Shown: one piece after another, positions 1 through 9,806 of the stretch
Layout: every line of letters begins with the position of its first letter
Position numbering within the stretch: position 1 is the first letter of the stretch
Source: JAJTFA01 sp051715425
GTDB taxonomy: Bacteria > Bacteroidota > Bacteroidia > UKL13-3
Direction of reading: 5' to 3'
Assembly (NCBI GenBank): GCA_051715425.1
Contig: JBPXJS010000002.1
Coordinates: 1 to 64,000, forward strand
DNA: 64,000 nt
Position numbers and translations under genes: made by a program
The notes under the pieces: generated by a model
The model's database searches: none
Told to the model about the DNA's origin: nothing
What the model saw: the letters and a program-made list of their open reading frames with translations, nothing else

Positions 1-1260
1 TCTTGATACGGAATCGGATCCGTTGCACATCTGATAACCGGGTACCACACGCAGGTAATTGCTTTTACACACCGTGCTGGTACCGCGAATATTACTTGCA
101 GTTAAACACAAATCGTAGGTACCCCCATCAAAGGCATTAAACTTGGGGTTCTGATCGGTATTGTTTGGAGAGAAAGAGTTGGATAACAAACCACAGGTAA
201 CGCATGCAGGGTTGGTATACCAGTTCCATTGGTTAGGGCCATAATTGCTGATATCGTATAATCCCACCTGATCGAAAATTCCCACAATCCGTTTTTCTGA
301 AAAGAAATCAATCTGAGGAGGACTGGAAGGAGTATCTGCATACACCACTTTTTCAATACTATCAAGTGGAAGAACCGCACCTCTTGCTTTCAATTTTACT
401 TTGTACCAGCCACGGGTAGGGAAGGTATATTTGAAATTCATGCTGGTGGTATCAATATAACAACCGTTGGCTCCTGTTGGCGGGCCACATTTACGTGCAG
501 CGCTCCATGCGGTATAAGGGCCTGCTGCACTTACAGAACTAAACGCGGTTATATCCCAATAACTTCTAAGTATATTATTACTGGTATTTACAAAAGTATG
601 TGGACTCTCTATCCAGGCTGTATCTGTAAGAATATCATAATTAAAACTTGCTAAAGCAGGTACCTGTGGGCCACCACCCGGAGGTCCTGCAGCAATGTCT
701 AATCCCAGATCAGCATGTGCTGTACCGGCTGTTCCGGTTGCGGCCCCAACCAGTCCCCATATCCTTCTATTGCCAGGTAAACTTTGCTGGTTAAGGGTAA
801 TACCAGGTGCAGCCGTATTTGATTGATTGACTTCAATAATTAAAGATTGAGTTGGATCGTAATAGAATGGTGTTGAAAGAGGGATTTGCCACCAGGTGTT
901 GGCGGTGGTTATGGCCTGAAAAGAGGCTACCTCAAGGCAAGTGGTAACAGGAGTTACGTAGGTGCCGGAAGGGAAAACCGTAAAGGTTGGCGGTTCCTGC
1001 TTCATGGCAATCTTAAAATTTACCAGGGCAACATTATTACCTGTACAAGGTCTCAAATAAATGTGAGTAATATAACCTGCAGGTGCACTGGGAAAATCCC
1101 CGGCCAAATATAAAAACTGAACCTTGTTTTGTGCCGTAGCATTTAAAGGGTAAGAGTTACAGTTGCCTGATGGAGTGGATGTATTTATGTATGTAGGGGT
1201 TTGACCGAATACAGAAATACAACAACATAGAAATACAAAAAAAAGTAGAGTTGATTTCAT
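1..1260 (-). CDS. Secreted PKD-like surface protein, C-terminus beyond window
   Basis: The frame is open from an ATG at 1260 to the left edge, so about 420 N-terminal residues are present and the C-terminus is missing. It begins with a clear signal peptide (MKSTLLFFVFLCCC, then ISVFGQ). The mature part is rich in Thr, Ser, Gly, Asn and aromatic residues. Near residues 315-415 there is PKD-like text (VDFF-type strand, WNWYTNPACVTCG, YDLCLTASN), which is usual in large secreted Bacteroidota proteins. I infer an exported, probably T9SS-dependent protein, but the sorting domain would lie outside the window. No enzyme motif is visible. The next 300 bp upstream are AT-rich with no clear gene. Confidence 0.8.
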   Translation of the reverse strand, partial: MKSTLLFFVFLCCCISVFGQTPTYINTSTPSGNCNSYPLNATAQNKVQFLYLAGDFPSAPAGYITHIYLRPCTGNNVALVNFKIAMKQEPPTFTVFPSGTYVTPVTTCLEVASFQAITTANTWWQIPLSTPFYYDPTQSLIIEVNQSNTAAPGITLNQQSLPGNRRIWGLVGAATGTAGTAHADLGLDIAAGPPGGGPQVPALASFNYDILTDTAWIESPHTFVNTSNNILRSYWDITAFSSVSAAGPYTAWSAARKCGPPTGANGCYIDTTSMNFKYTFPTRGWYKVKLKARGAVLPLDSIEKVVYADTPSSPPQIDFFSEKRIVGIFDQVGLYDISNYGPNQWNWYTNPACVTCGLLSNSFSPNNTDQNPKFNAFDGGTYDLCLTASNIRGTSTVCKSNYLRVVPGYQMCNGSDSVSR

Positions 1261-1557
1261 AGTTTATAGCAAATATTAGGTTAATAAAAGAGTAAAGACT
1301 TGTTAACGAAGTTATAATATTATATGTGATTTAATAATAAAAATGGCCGATTTAAATATTATGTTAATTTTAAGATTTAATAAGATACATTATATAAAAT
1401 TTTCATTTAATCATCGAAGAATGATTTTCGCAAAACGTTAATGACTGGAGGAACTTAAGCAATAAAAAGAACCACTTATCACTCAATCAGCGGCTTCTTC
1501 TAAAATGGTAACCTCGTTTGGGATTACTGAGGCAACCTCTTTAGTAATATTATGTGG

Positions 1558-1791
1558 TTATTTCAACACGAATTTATTCATACTCACATTTCCGTTTTCG
1601 TCTGTTAATTCAATCATATAAATCCCCTTGCTGAGGGTAGTGAGATCAAATAACAGTTCTTTAGATACCGACACCCCTATGGTTTTGATAAGTTTACCAA
1701 ATATATCAAGCACAGATACCTGTTTGATGGTTGAAGTTACACTTACATTATAGGTAACAAAATAAGATGCAGGAATATCGTTTTTGATGCA
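1558..1791 (-). pseudogene. Orphan T9SS type A sorting-domain remnant
   Basis: On the minus strand an open stretch of 77 codons ends at a TAA (1558-1560). It reads like the last part of a T9SS sorting domain: IKQVSVLDIFGKLIKT, then a strand, LTTLSKGIYMIELTDENG, and a basic C-terminal tail ending KFVLK. Two in-frame stops (TAG, TGA) lie immediately upstream at 1792-1797. The usual YPNP motif is degraded to something like NDIPASYF. There is no start codon with a signal peptide. It is best read as the surviving 3' end of a deleted secreted-protein gene. The DNA on either side (1261-1557 and 1792-2009) is AT-rich with homopolymer runs, and I see no other gene in it. Confidence 0.75.
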
Positions 1792-2009
1792 TCACTAATC
1801 ACATCTAATGAATAAAAAAAACATCAGTTTTTTTATGTAAAAAAAATTGAGAAGTAAAGTTAAGATAATTTATCTTCTTTTTAGGTTTATTTTTAGGAAA
1901 TGTAAAGTTCTTAAAGGAGTTGCTGAAAGCGGTATAAGTAATAAAAAAATGAAACAGAATAAGAGGAAAACAATAAATGCGTGGCCAACCTGAAATAATA
2001 CGAGATAGA

Positions 2010-2351
2010 TTACCCTCCCGCTTTTTTTGCTTTATAACCTTCTTTGGTAAGCCATGTTAATATTTTGTCCCTGTGGTCTCCCTGGATCATTATTTCCATG
2101 TCCTTTACTGCACCACCACCACCGCAATGTTTTTTTAATGCTGATCCAAGCTTTTCAAGATCTTCTTCAGTGCCCATAAATCCGTTGATACGGGAAACCA
2201 GTTTACCTCCGCCTTTGCGATCGAGAAAAATTTTCAGTTGTTGCTGTTGGTTGGGTAATGTGTTGCCATCATCGGATGAAAAAGATTGGTACTCAAAATC
2301 GTTATTGGTTGAATATACGATGCCATCGCGGTTTTTGTTTTTATTACTCAT
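2010..2351 (-). CDS. SUI1/YciH-family translation factor
   Basis: A 113-residue protein of the eIF1/SUI1 fold. The C-terminal 75 residues carry the family features: LKIFLDRKGGGKLVSRI, then a loop and helix (EEDLEKLGSALKKHCG), then GGGGAVKDMEIMIQGDHRD and a final helix. Bacterial YciH homologues influence initiation-codon fidelity. The first 35 residues are polar and probably disordered. It is a single gene lying downstream of the LytTR/sensor pair on the same strand, 46 bp beyond that pair. The ATG at 2351 fits the family's usual length of about 110 residues. Confidence 0.9.
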   Translation of the reverse strand: MSNKNKNRDGIVYSTNNDFEYQSFSSDDGNTLPNQQQQLKIFLDRKGGGKLVSRINGFMGTEEDLEKLGSALKKHCGGGGAVKDMEIMIQGDHRDKILTWLTKEGYKAKKAGG

Positions 2352-2397
2352 GATGCTCCAAAATTATCAAAACTTTTTTAAGAGGAGTAATACCAAA

Positions 2398-3150
2398 CTA
2401 TTTATTGAGCCATTTTTTAAATTGTCCGGCCTTGTCAATACTTACAATCACATCAGCTTTGGTGCCGGGGGAGAGGGTAAGTATAATACGGCCTTTGGTA
2501 TATGCCTGCATTCCGGAAATGGCCTGAAATGCAATAATAAACTGGCGGTTAATTCTAAAAAACATATCAGGATCAAGCAACTCTTCCAGTTTTTCCATGG
2601 TATAATCAATCATATAACCGCTGTTATCCATGGTAACCATCCGCACATATCTTCCTTCCGATTGTATAAATGAAATCTGATCAGCGGGAACCGACTTTAT
2701 TTTATTCCCGGTATTTACCATAAAACGTTTTTGATACTCAGGCGGTTTTTTGTATGCGGATAATAAGGCGGGCAAATCAATGGTTTGAGGCGAGGAGTGA
2801 TTCTTGTATTTATTCAATGCAAACAGGAGGTCATCTTTGCTTACCGGTTTCAGTAAATAATCAATGCTGTTGTGTTTAAACGCCCTGATTGCATAATGAT
2901 CAAATGCTGTAATAAAAATAACCGGGGCTTTCACGGTTATTTCTTCAAACACTCTGAAACTGATGTCATCAGAAAGCTGAATGTCCATAAATACCAGATC
3001 GGTTCCGGTTGGGAATTGGGTAAACCACTTCACCGCTTTGGTAACCGAGGGAATTACAGCTTCTACACTAATTGCCGGATCAATTTCTGCCAATAACTTT
3101 CTCAGGTAATCTGAGGCTGGTTTTTCATCTTCCAGTATAACTACTTTCAT
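2398..3150 (-). CDS. LytTR-family response regulator
   Basis: A 250-residue regulator. The receiver domain spans residues 1-120, with the acidic pocket near residues 7-9 (EDE), phospho-acceptor Asp56 (FMDIQLSD), Thr81 and Lys101 (LLKPVSK). The LytTR DNA-binding domain occupies about residues 150-248 (IKSVPADQISFIQSEGRYV...FFRINRQFIIAF). It starts one base after the stop codon of the upstream TPR sensor kinase, so the two are one transcription unit and very probably a cognate pair. The target genes cannot be read from the sequence. The SUI1 gene downstream could be co-transcribed. Confidence 0.93.
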   Translation of the reverse strand: MKVVILEDEKPASDYLRKLLAEIDPAISVEAVIPSVTKAVKWFTQFPTGTDLVFMDIQLSDDISFRVFEEITVKAPVIFITAFDHYAIRAFKHNSIDYLLKPVSKDDLLFALNKYKNHSSPQTIDLPALLSAYKKPPEYQKRFMVNTGNKIKSVPADQISFIQSEGRYVRMVTMDNSGYMIDYTMEKLEELLDPDMFFRINRQFIIAFQAISGMQAYTKGRIILTLSPGTKADVIVSIDKAGQFKKWLNK

Positions 3151-3151
3151 A

Positions 3152-4921
3152 TTATGCTTTTAACAGGGGAATGCGTGCTACATACAAGTTGTTCTGCAAA
3201 TCAAAGTCAGGCAATTCATTACTGATAAAACGGTACCGGTCAGTGATGTTTTTTAACCCCATTCCGGTGCTCTGTATTTTTTCTCCTCTTGGCTGCAGGT
3301 TGTTCGAAACAATGAGGTATTCTCCTTCTGATAGTATTGAAATGGTAAGCGGTTTGTCTTCATCTATCATATTATGTTTTATTGCATTTTCTATAAGCAT
3401 TTGCAGGCTAAAGGGAGGAATATACATTTGCAGTGCTGCAACGCTTATATTTTTATTAATCACCAGGCAATTTCCAAAACGTATTTTTTGAAGGTAAATA
3501 TAATCTCCTGTCAGTTTCATCTCTTCGCTAACCTGGATGACATGGTGGTGGTTTTGCTCCAGAATATTACGGTAAACCCTTGAGAAAACTGCAATAAATT
3601 CCTGTGCTTTTGTTCTGTCTGAATCAATTAGCGAGTTTAATGTATTTAAACAGTTAAACAGGAAATGCGGATTCACCTGATTTTTTAATGTTTCATACTT
3701 GGCAAAGGTATTGGCTGATTGTAATGCTTCGTTTTCGAGAAGAAGGATATTGTTGGCTTTCTTTTTTAACTGAAAATTGATATACAACAACACCACAAGA
3801 AAAAGTGCACCCAAAAGTGATCCGCCCAAAACAAATCTCCATAAACGTCCTTTGCCGATCTCGCTTTTTTTAAGTTCATTATCCAACCTTGCCAAAACCA
3901 ATTCCTGATTTTTAAGATCCAGAAGATACCGGTTTTCACTTTCAGCAAGCTGTTTTATATGGGCATCATTAATCAAAGAATCATTAAGATAAATATACCT
4001 GCTCTGCCATTCGTAGGCTTCTTTTAAACGATTTGTTTTACTGCATAGTAACCCCATGTTTCTGTAATAATTGGCAACTACAGATTTTGCATTTACTTTA
4101 ATGGCGGTGCGATAACCTTCCTGCAGCAATTGTTCCGCTTGTTGGTATTGTTGCGCATCAATATACATGCCTGCCAGGGTATTACAGGTGGCTGCATAAT
4201 GATTAAGTACTCCTGCTGTTTTTTGATGTACCAATGCCTGTTTCAGATAATCTATGGACTCTGCTTTATTCCCTTTTGCCGCAAGGGAAATGCCTAGACT
4301 TGATAATAAGGTTGCCTGTGCATGGTGCGAACTGTCGGCCATGGCTGATGGTAATGCTTTTGTAAATATACCAATGGCTTTATCGTATTCTCCCTTTGCA
4401 TGGTATATCATTCCAATATTATTACTTACTGCGGTTATTCTGCGGTAATCGGTTTTAGAAATTGCCGGTAAAGCCTTATTGTAATAGAATAAAGCCTTAT
4501 CCTCGTTTTTCAAAAAGAAATAATCTGTTCCGGTATTTACCAGACATGAAATATAGCTGATGCTGTGGTCTCCAACTGAGTCGAATATGCGCAAAGCATC
4601 AAGGTGTAAATCAATGGCATCATTATACTGTCCTTCCGTTCTTAGCAGGTTACCCTTGATATTAAACGCAATGGCAACTCCTGATGGATAGCCTGTGGTT
4701 TTGCTTTTCTCAATAATGGAATCGCAAATAAGCCTGCATTGCTCATGGTTGGAACCGGCAATATCAAAAGCACGTTCTGCCATTTTGAGGATAATGGCCG
4801 TATCCCTGATATTCCCGGAATGCTGTATTCCCCTGCCACCAGCAGGTTGTCCCATCAACATAAAATACCCTGATATAAACAGATAGCAAACAAAAAACAG
4901 GCAGGTTTTTTTGAACAACAT
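3152..4921 (-). CDS. TPR-containing LytS-type sensor histidine kinase
   Basis: A 589-residue membrane kinase. It has an N-terminal signal/anchor (residues 5-25), about six tetratricopeptide repeats (roughly 60-330), a coiled segment, and one transmembrane helix near residues 360-385 (LWRFVLGGSLLGALFLVVLL). A His_kinase domain follows, with the phospho-acceptor His around residue 410 in NQVNPHFLFNCLNTL. The ATPase region keeps the N-box (LQMLIENAIKHN) and a GMGLKNI G-box. This periplasmic-TPR plus LytS-like architecture is common in Bacteroidota. The signal sensed is unknown. Its stop is followed one base later by the LytTR regulator start. Confidence 0.92.
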   Translation of the reverse strand: MLFKKTCLFFVCYLFISGYFMLMGQPAGGRGIQHSGNIRDTAIILKMAERAFDIAGSNHEQCRLICDSIIEKSKTTGYPSGVAIAFNIKGNLLRTEGQYNDAIDLHLDALRIFDSVGDHSISYISCLVNTGTDYFFLKNEDKALFYYNKALPAISKTDYRRITAVSNNIGMIYHAKGEYDKAIGIFTKALPSAMADSSHHAQATLLSSLGISLAAKGNKAESIDYLKQALVHQKTAGVLNHYAATCNTLAGMYIDAQQYQQAEQLLQEGYRTAIKVNAKSVVANYYRNMGLLCSKTNRLKEAYEWQSRYIYLNDSLINDAHIKQLAESENRYLLDLKNQELVLARLDNELKKSEIGKGRLWRFVLGGSLLGALFLVVLLYINFQLKKKANNILLLENEALQSANTFAKYETLKNQVNPHFLFNCLNTLNSLIDSDRTKAQEFIAVFSRVYRNILEQNHHHVIQVSEEMKLTGDYIYLQKIRFGNCLVINKNISVAALQMYIPPFSLQMLIENAIKHNMIDEDKPLTISILSEGEYLIVSNNLQPRGEKIQSTGMGLKNITDRYRFISNELPDFDLQNNLYVARIPLLKA

Positions 4922-5167
4922 GCCTGCAACTTATAAGAAAATATGCTAAATGTGTAGGATCATGTAGTTAAAGTGAACGGGGATGTAATGAAAGGGTAAT
5001 TTTGGTGTTTAAACCCACGGGTTATTCTGTAATATCAATTTTGCCTCACCCTTTATTTGCTGGTGTTTCGATTTGTCTTTCTGTTTAAGCAATGAGGTAT
5101 GATTGGGGGTAATGAGGATTAATCATGTCTAATTAAACACCTTTGTACCACAAATAACATAGAAACC

Positions 5168-6379
5168 ATGAGAAGTATATACCTGATTTTCCTGTTCCTT
5201 TTTGTTTCCTTATCAACAGTAAAAGCACAATCTGTTTTGGGTAAACCACAATACGTAAAAATGCTGTTATGGATGGGGGGCGAGTGGAAAGAAAGCCACA
5301 ATATATCTTATACGTATGATCAGCATGGCAGGCTGATCACTAAAGCCTATCTGAATAAAACAGGAGACAGTACCTCCAAGGATGATTATGTTTATGATGA
5401 ACATGGTCATCAGTTGTTTCATGGATTTTACTATCGTTCAGGCAATAACTGGAACCTGCAAATTGCGGAGCGAAGTACTTTGGAACATGATACCATTTTT
5501 ACCCACCGGATCAGCTATCAGTTTGCTGAACGTTTTGGTATAGGACAATGGCAACCGGATGCTAAATTTTACTATACCTATAATCAGAATGGAGAACTTA
5601 CAGAGCGAATAAATGCAGCTCCTTTAAACGGAGATTGGGTGGATGTTACCAGAATAGGAGTTTCTTATAATGGAGCAGGCAAACCGGATACTGCTGTTTT
5701 TCAATTGAACAACAACGGTATCTGGGTTGATGATGAAAGAATGTTCAATATGCAAGGAACCATCACCGAAAAGTTTGACCTGAATGCCTATACCATTCAA
5801 CGGTATCAGTCAAATCAATGGAACAACCTGGGCAAGCATGAAATAACAGGCAGCAACCGCAATAAGTTTACTAAAAGATATTCATGGATTGATGCAAGCT
5901 GGAAAGAGTTTTCTGTTTTCAGAGATTCTGTTGATGCCTTCGGATATACCTTGCTTTATGAAGAGTTCTGGAGAGATAGTGTGGGCTTAAAACTGAACAA
6001 TCGTAACCTTCATCAGCTTATTTTTAATAATAACAGACTGGCTGAAGAAATTATTTTCGGGTGGGATCCCGATAGCAATACCTGGCTAAACAATACCAAA
6101 TTTATTTATAGCGGTGGAGAAGTACTAACCGGTAATAATGAACCTGTGAAAAACGATTGTAATATTTTACTTTTCCCTAACCCTGCCTCAGATTGTGTTA
6201 CCATTACAGGTATCAACGAAGGAGTGGGGTTTGAAATATATAACTTGTTGTCCGAGGTAGTATCAACAGGTATTCTGCGGCAACATAAAATAGATATTTC
6301 GGTATTACCCAAGGGCATTTACCTCCTTCATATAAACACTGAAAGTGGTACCGCTATCAGAAAGTTAATTAAACAATAA
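5168..6379 (+). CDS. Secreted repeat protein with T9SS sorting domain
   Basis: A 403-residue exported protein. A signal peptide (residues 1-20, ending VKAQS) is followed by imperfect repeats of about 40-45 residues built on a Y-x-Y-D/N-x-x-G-x-L core (YTYDQHGRLITKAY, YVYDEHGHQLFHGFYY, YTYNQNGELTERI). These resemble RHS/YD-like beta strands but lack the RHS core. The last 80 residues are a type A T9SS sorting domain: LFPNPASDCVTITGI, a VVSTGIL strand, LPKGIYLLHI and a basic end IRKLIKQ. The substrate or partner is unknown. The gene is isolated, and it converges with recG 11 bp downstream. A one-mismatch -7 box (CACCTTTG, 5138-5145) lies 22 bp before the ATG. Confidence 0.85.
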   Translation: MRSIYLIFLFLFVSLSTVKAQSVLGKPQYVKMLLWMGGEWKESHNISYTYDQHGRLITKAYLNKTGDSTSKDDYVYDEHGHQLFHGFYYRSGNNWNLQIAERSTLEHDTIFTHRISYQFAERFGIGQWQPDAKFYYTYNQNGELTERINAAPLNGDWVDVTRIGVSYNGAGKPDTAVFQLNNNGIWVDDERMFNMQGTITEKFDLNAYTIQRYQSNQWNNLGKHEITGSNRNKFTKRYSWIDASWKEFSVFRDSVDAFGYTLLYEEFWRDSVGLKLNNRNLHQLIFNNNRLAEEIIFGWDPDSNTWLNNTKFIYSGGEVLTGNNEPVKNDCNILLFPNPASDCVTITGINEGVGFEIYNLLSEVVSTGILRQHKIDISVLPKGIYLLHINTESGTAIRKLIKQ

Positions 6380-6390
6380 AGAGGAAAAGG

Positions 6391-8487
6391 TCAGGAGATT
6401 CTGCCCCAGCGGGCATGCCGTGTATATGCGGTAAAATAACCGAGTAAATTCTTATTCTCTTCTGTTTTAAGCTCCGGATCTTTATCCAAAATCTGTTGGG
6501 CCATATTTCTTGCCTGTTGCAAAATCACCTGGTCTTTTGCAAGGTCGGCAATATGTAAGTCGAGTACCCCGCTTTGTGCAGTTCCCTCCAGCTCGCCCGG
6601 ACCACGCAAACGCAGGTCAACCTCAGAAATTTCAAAACCATTATTGGTTTCGCACATGGTTTTTAAACGCAGTTTGGCATCGGCACTCAGTTTATAGCTG
6701 GTCATTAAAACACAGTAAGATTGTTCTGCACCTCGCCCCACACGCCCCCTCAACTGGTGCAATTGCGAAAGCCCAAAACGTTCAGCACTTTCAATAATCA
6801 TAATACTGGCGTTGGGCACATTTACACCCACTTCAATTACGGTTGTTGCTACCATAATATGTGCTTTCCCTTTGGCAAATAAACCCATCTCCCTGTCCTT
6901 ATCCACAGGTTTCATTCTTCCATGAACCATGCATACCTGATAGGTGGGCTGTTCAAAATGTTTTAGTATTTCTTCAAACCCGTGTTGCAGGTTCATATAA
7001 TCCATTTTTTCACTTTCTTCAATCAACGGATATACCACATACACCTGACGTCCTTTGGCAATTTCTTCTTTCATAAAACCATAAATGCGAAGGCGGTTGG
7101 CATCAAATTTATGAATGGTTTTAATGGGTTTTCTGCCGGCCGGAAGTTCATCAATTACAGAGGTGTCGAGGTCGCCATAGAGGGTCATGGCAAGGGTGCG
7201 TGGAATCGGAGTGGCGGTCATTACCAGCACGTGTGGCGGGTACTTGTTTTTTTTCCAAAGTTTGGCCCGTTGCTCCACACCAAACCGGTGTTGTTCATCA
7301 ATTACGGCAATGCCCAGGTTTTTAAACTGCACAATCTCCTCAATAAGGGCATGTGTTCCTATCAGCATATGAATATCACCACTTAATATCCCTGCCAGAA
7401 TTTCTTTTCGTTCTTTGGTTTTGGTGCTGCCGGTAAGCAAACGCACATTTACCTGCATTTCGCCCAGCAGCCCGCAAATGGTTTGATAATGTTGTTGCGC
7501 CAGAATTTCTGTTGGTGCCATCAAACAGGATTGGTACTGGTTATCGAGCGCCATTAGCATGGTCATCAGGGCAACAACGGTTTTCCCGCTTCCCACATCT
7601 CCCTGAAGCAGCCGGTTCATTTGTACTCCGGATTTTACATCGGCTCTTATTTCTTTTATAACCCTTTTTTGCGCATTGGTTAAATCAAAAGGGAGTTTGG
7701 TATTGTAAAAGGTGTTAAAATAATCTCCAATGGTTTCCAGCTTAATGCCGTTAAAAATTTGTTTACGGGTTAATTTAAAACGGAGCAGACGAAGTTGTAT
7801 AAAAAACAATTCTTCAAATTTCAACCGGTTTTCTGCTGCCTTTAGTTTTTCTGCATTTTCAGGAAAGTGAATCTGAACAAAAGCTTCCTTTCTTGGCATT
7901 AAATTTAATTCCCTTACCAATTGCACAGGCAGGTTTTCTTCCATAAAAAACCTTGGGTCGGTAATCAGGTTATTGGTAAGTTTCATCAGGGTTCTGGAGT
8001 CCAGCCCTTTGGTGCGCATCCGCTCCGTTACACTGTAAAATGGCATAATACGCAGGTAGTGTTTTTGACCTGCTGTTTCCGTTTCATCAATGGTTGGATG
8101 CACCATATTAAACGTGCCATTAAACTCCGATGGTTTGCCAAATACCAGGTAATCCTTATTTTCTTTAATGGATTCTTTTACCCATTTTATACCCTGAAAC
8201 CAAACCAGTTCCAGTTTGCCGCTTCCGTCACTAAAATCAGCAACCAAACGTTGCCCGCGCTTTTGCCCAACCAACCGCATATGGCTTATTTTGCCCTTTA
8301 ATTGTATATAGGGTAAATCAGCGTGTATGTCGCTGATATGATACACCTGTGAACGGTCGATATGCCGGTATGGAAAATGGAACAGCAGATCGGAGAGGGT
8401 AAATATACCCAGTTCCTTTTTTAACAGATCAGCCCTTGCTGTTCCAACCCCTTTAAGGTATTCTATAGATGTTTGGAGGTAGTTCAT
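6391..8487 (-). CDS. recG: ATP-dependent DNA helicase RecG
   Basis: A 698-residue superfamily 2 helicase that remodels stalled replication forks and branched recombination intermediates. An N-terminal wedge/OB domain (about residues 60-160) is followed by helicase motif I (LLQGDVGSGKT, near residue 295), a DEQH-type motif II (VIDEQHRFGVEQR), motif III (VMTATPIPRTLAMT) and motif VI (QLRGRVGRG). The C-terminal RecG segment is present. The length is typical for the family. The gene stands alone between two convergent or divergent secreted-protein genes. The start at 8487 fits the family N-terminus (YLKGVGTARADLLKKELGI). Confidence 0.97.
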   Translation of the reverse strand: MNYLQTSIEYLKGVGTARADLLKKELGIFTLSDLLFHFPYRHIDRSQVYHISDIHADLPYIQLKGKISHMRLVGQKRGQRLVADFSDGSGKLELVWFQGIKWVKESIKENKDYLVFGKPSEFNGTFNMVHPTIDETETAGQKHYLRIMPFYSVTERMRTKGLDSRTLMKLTNNLITDPRFFMEENLPVQLVRELNLMPRKEAFVQIHFPENAEKLKAAENRLKFEELFFIQLRLLRFKLTRKQIFNGIKLETIGDYFNTFYNTKLPFDLTNAQKRVIKEIRADVKSGVQMNRLLQGDVGSGKTVVALMTMLMALDNQYQSCLMAPTEILAQQHYQTICGLLGEMQVNVRLLTGSTKTKERKEILAGILSGDIHMLIGTHALIEEIVQFKNLGIAVIDEQHRFGVEQRAKLWKKNKYPPHVLVMTATPIPRTLAMTLYGDLDTSVIDELPAGRKPIKTIHKFDANRLRIYGFMKEEIAKGRQVYVVYPLIEESEKMDYMNLQHGFEEILKHFEQPTYQVCMVHGRMKPVDKDREMGLFAKGKAHIMVATTVIEVGVNVPNASIMIIESAERFGLSQLHQLRGRVGRGAEQSYCVLMTSYKLSADAKLRLKTMCETNNGFEISEVDLRLRGPGELEGTAQSGVLDLHIADLAKDQVILQQARNMAQQILDKDPELKTEENKNLLGYFTAYTRHARWGRIS

Positions 8488-8617
8488 GTATTAGCAACAA
8501 GGCAATAATAATATGTTTGATGGAGACTTATTGCACACACATCAGGTAATGCTGTTGATATTATTTCATTTAAGCTTGGTCTTAGAGAACTAATTTAGCA
8601 GCATTATTTTAGTACGC

Positions 8618-9733
8618 ATGCGTTTATTCATTTGTCTGTTTGTTTTCATTTATTATTCATCTGCATCGGGTCAGGTAAAACTTTTTCCTGTAGAAATAAA
8701 AGGAAAATGGGGGTATATGGATACCAAAGGCAAGATGCAAATTCCTGCCCAGTTTGATTATGCCGATGATTTCCGTGAAGGCTTTGCGGTAGTTGCATTA
8801 AAACGAATGCCCTGTTTAATTAATACAAAAGCTGAGCGCGTGGTGGATACCGGTTTGTACCAAACTATTGGCCCTTTATCGGAAGGTTTAAGTGCAGTAA
8901 CGGATTATAACTGGAAAAGGTTTTACTTAAATACCAAAGGAGAAAAAGTGATTTCGTTGCCTGAAGAGGTGTACGAGGCACGCCCTTTTTATCATGGGGT
9001 GGCAGTGATTTCTAAGGCCACCGATTTGCATGAAACAAAGTTCGGCCGCGATATTGCCACCTTTGGCTACCTGTTTGGTTTTATTGATCGCACAGGTAAA
9101 GCGCTTACCGGTTTTGTTTATGAAGATGCCGATGATATGCAAAGCGGCTTTTCGAGGGTGAAAAAAGGAACTAAATTTGGACTGGTAAACGCTCAGGGGA
9201 AAGAAATTTTACCACCCACCTATAATAATATCGGGTTGTTTAACGAAGGCAAAGCGGTAATTGATCAGGGTGGTGTTTATGGTTATATCAATGAGCAGGC
9301 AGAAGTGATAATTAAACCCCAATATAATTTTGCCTATCCGTTTAATGAAGGGATGGCCGGTGTTTGGATAAAAGGAAGTTATGGTTTTATAGATTCTACC
9401 GGTGAGGTAAAAATACAACCACAGTTTGAAGCCATTAAACCTTTTGCAGAAGGTAAAGCTGCTGTTAAAAAAGATGGGAAATGGGGGTTTATTGACCGAA
9501 ACGGAACCTGGATAATACGCAATGTGTTTGATGAAGCCGGTATATTTTCCGAAGGTTTATGTGCCATATTATATAAACGCAAATGGGGTTATATAGATGC
9601 TACCGGCAAAGTGATGATTCCTGCTGAGTTTGATGCTGCAGGCTCTTTTCATGATGGGGTGGCTGATGTATTGTACCACAATATCAGTATCTATATTAAC
9701 CGTATGGGACAAATTTTGCCCATTCTTAAATAG
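8618..9733 (+). CDS. Secreted WG-repeat protein
   Basis: A 371-residue exported protein made almost entirely of seven to eight WG (KWG) repeats of about 43-46 residues. Each reads roughly K-W-G-Y/F-I-D-x-x-G-x, a hydrophobic strand, then F-x-E-G-x-A-x-V. Good examples are KGKWGYMDTKGKMQIP, KWGFIDRNGTWII and KWGYIDATGKVMIP. The signal peptide covers residues 1-19 (ending SASGQ). WG repeats form beta-rich domains of unknown, presumably binding, function. There is no T9SS sorting domain, so periplasmic or lipid-independent export is likely. It lies between the divergent recG and argS. Confidence 0.9.
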   Translation: MRLFICLFVFIYYSSASGQVKLFPVEIKGKWGYMDTKGKMQIPAQFDYADDFREGFAVVALKRMPCLINTKAERVVDTGLYQTIGPLSEGLSAVTDYNWKRFYLNTKGEKVISLPEEVYEARPFYHGVAVISKATDLHETKFGRDIATFGYLFGFIDRTGKALTGFVYEDADDMQSGFSRVKKGTKFGLVNAQGKEILPPTYNNIGLFNEGKAVIDQGGVYGYINEQAEVIIKPQYNFAYPFNEGMAGVWIKGSYGFIDSTGEVKIQPQFEAIKPFAEGKAAVKKDGKWGFIDRNGTWIIRNVFDEAGIFSEGLCAILYKRKWGYIDATGKVMIPAEFDAAGSFHDGVADVLYHNISIYINRMGQILPILK

Positions 9734-9775
9734 GCCGCTGCCCTAAATCACTTCATAAAAACTTCGGGTAAATCA

Positions 9776-9783
9776 TATCTTTG
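9776..9783 (+). promoter_or_regulatory. -7 promoter box before argS
   Basis: TATCTTTG matches the Bacteroidota -7 consensus TAnnTTTG and lies 23 bp before the argS ATG. The expected -33 TTTG is poor (the bases at 9753-9756 read TCAT), so only half the promoter is supported. Confidence 0.5.
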
Positions 9784-9806
9784 CCCACTTTCAAAAAAGA
9801 AGTTAC

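Noticed and set aside
2044..2673. 209-codon plus-strand open frame over the SUI1 and LytTR genes
   Set aside because: It lies opposite two well-supported genes and its product has no recognisable domain; it is an antisense shadow.
6982..7386. 134-codon plus-strand frame inside recG
   Set aside because: It is antisense to the conserved helicase motifs and has no start context or family signature.
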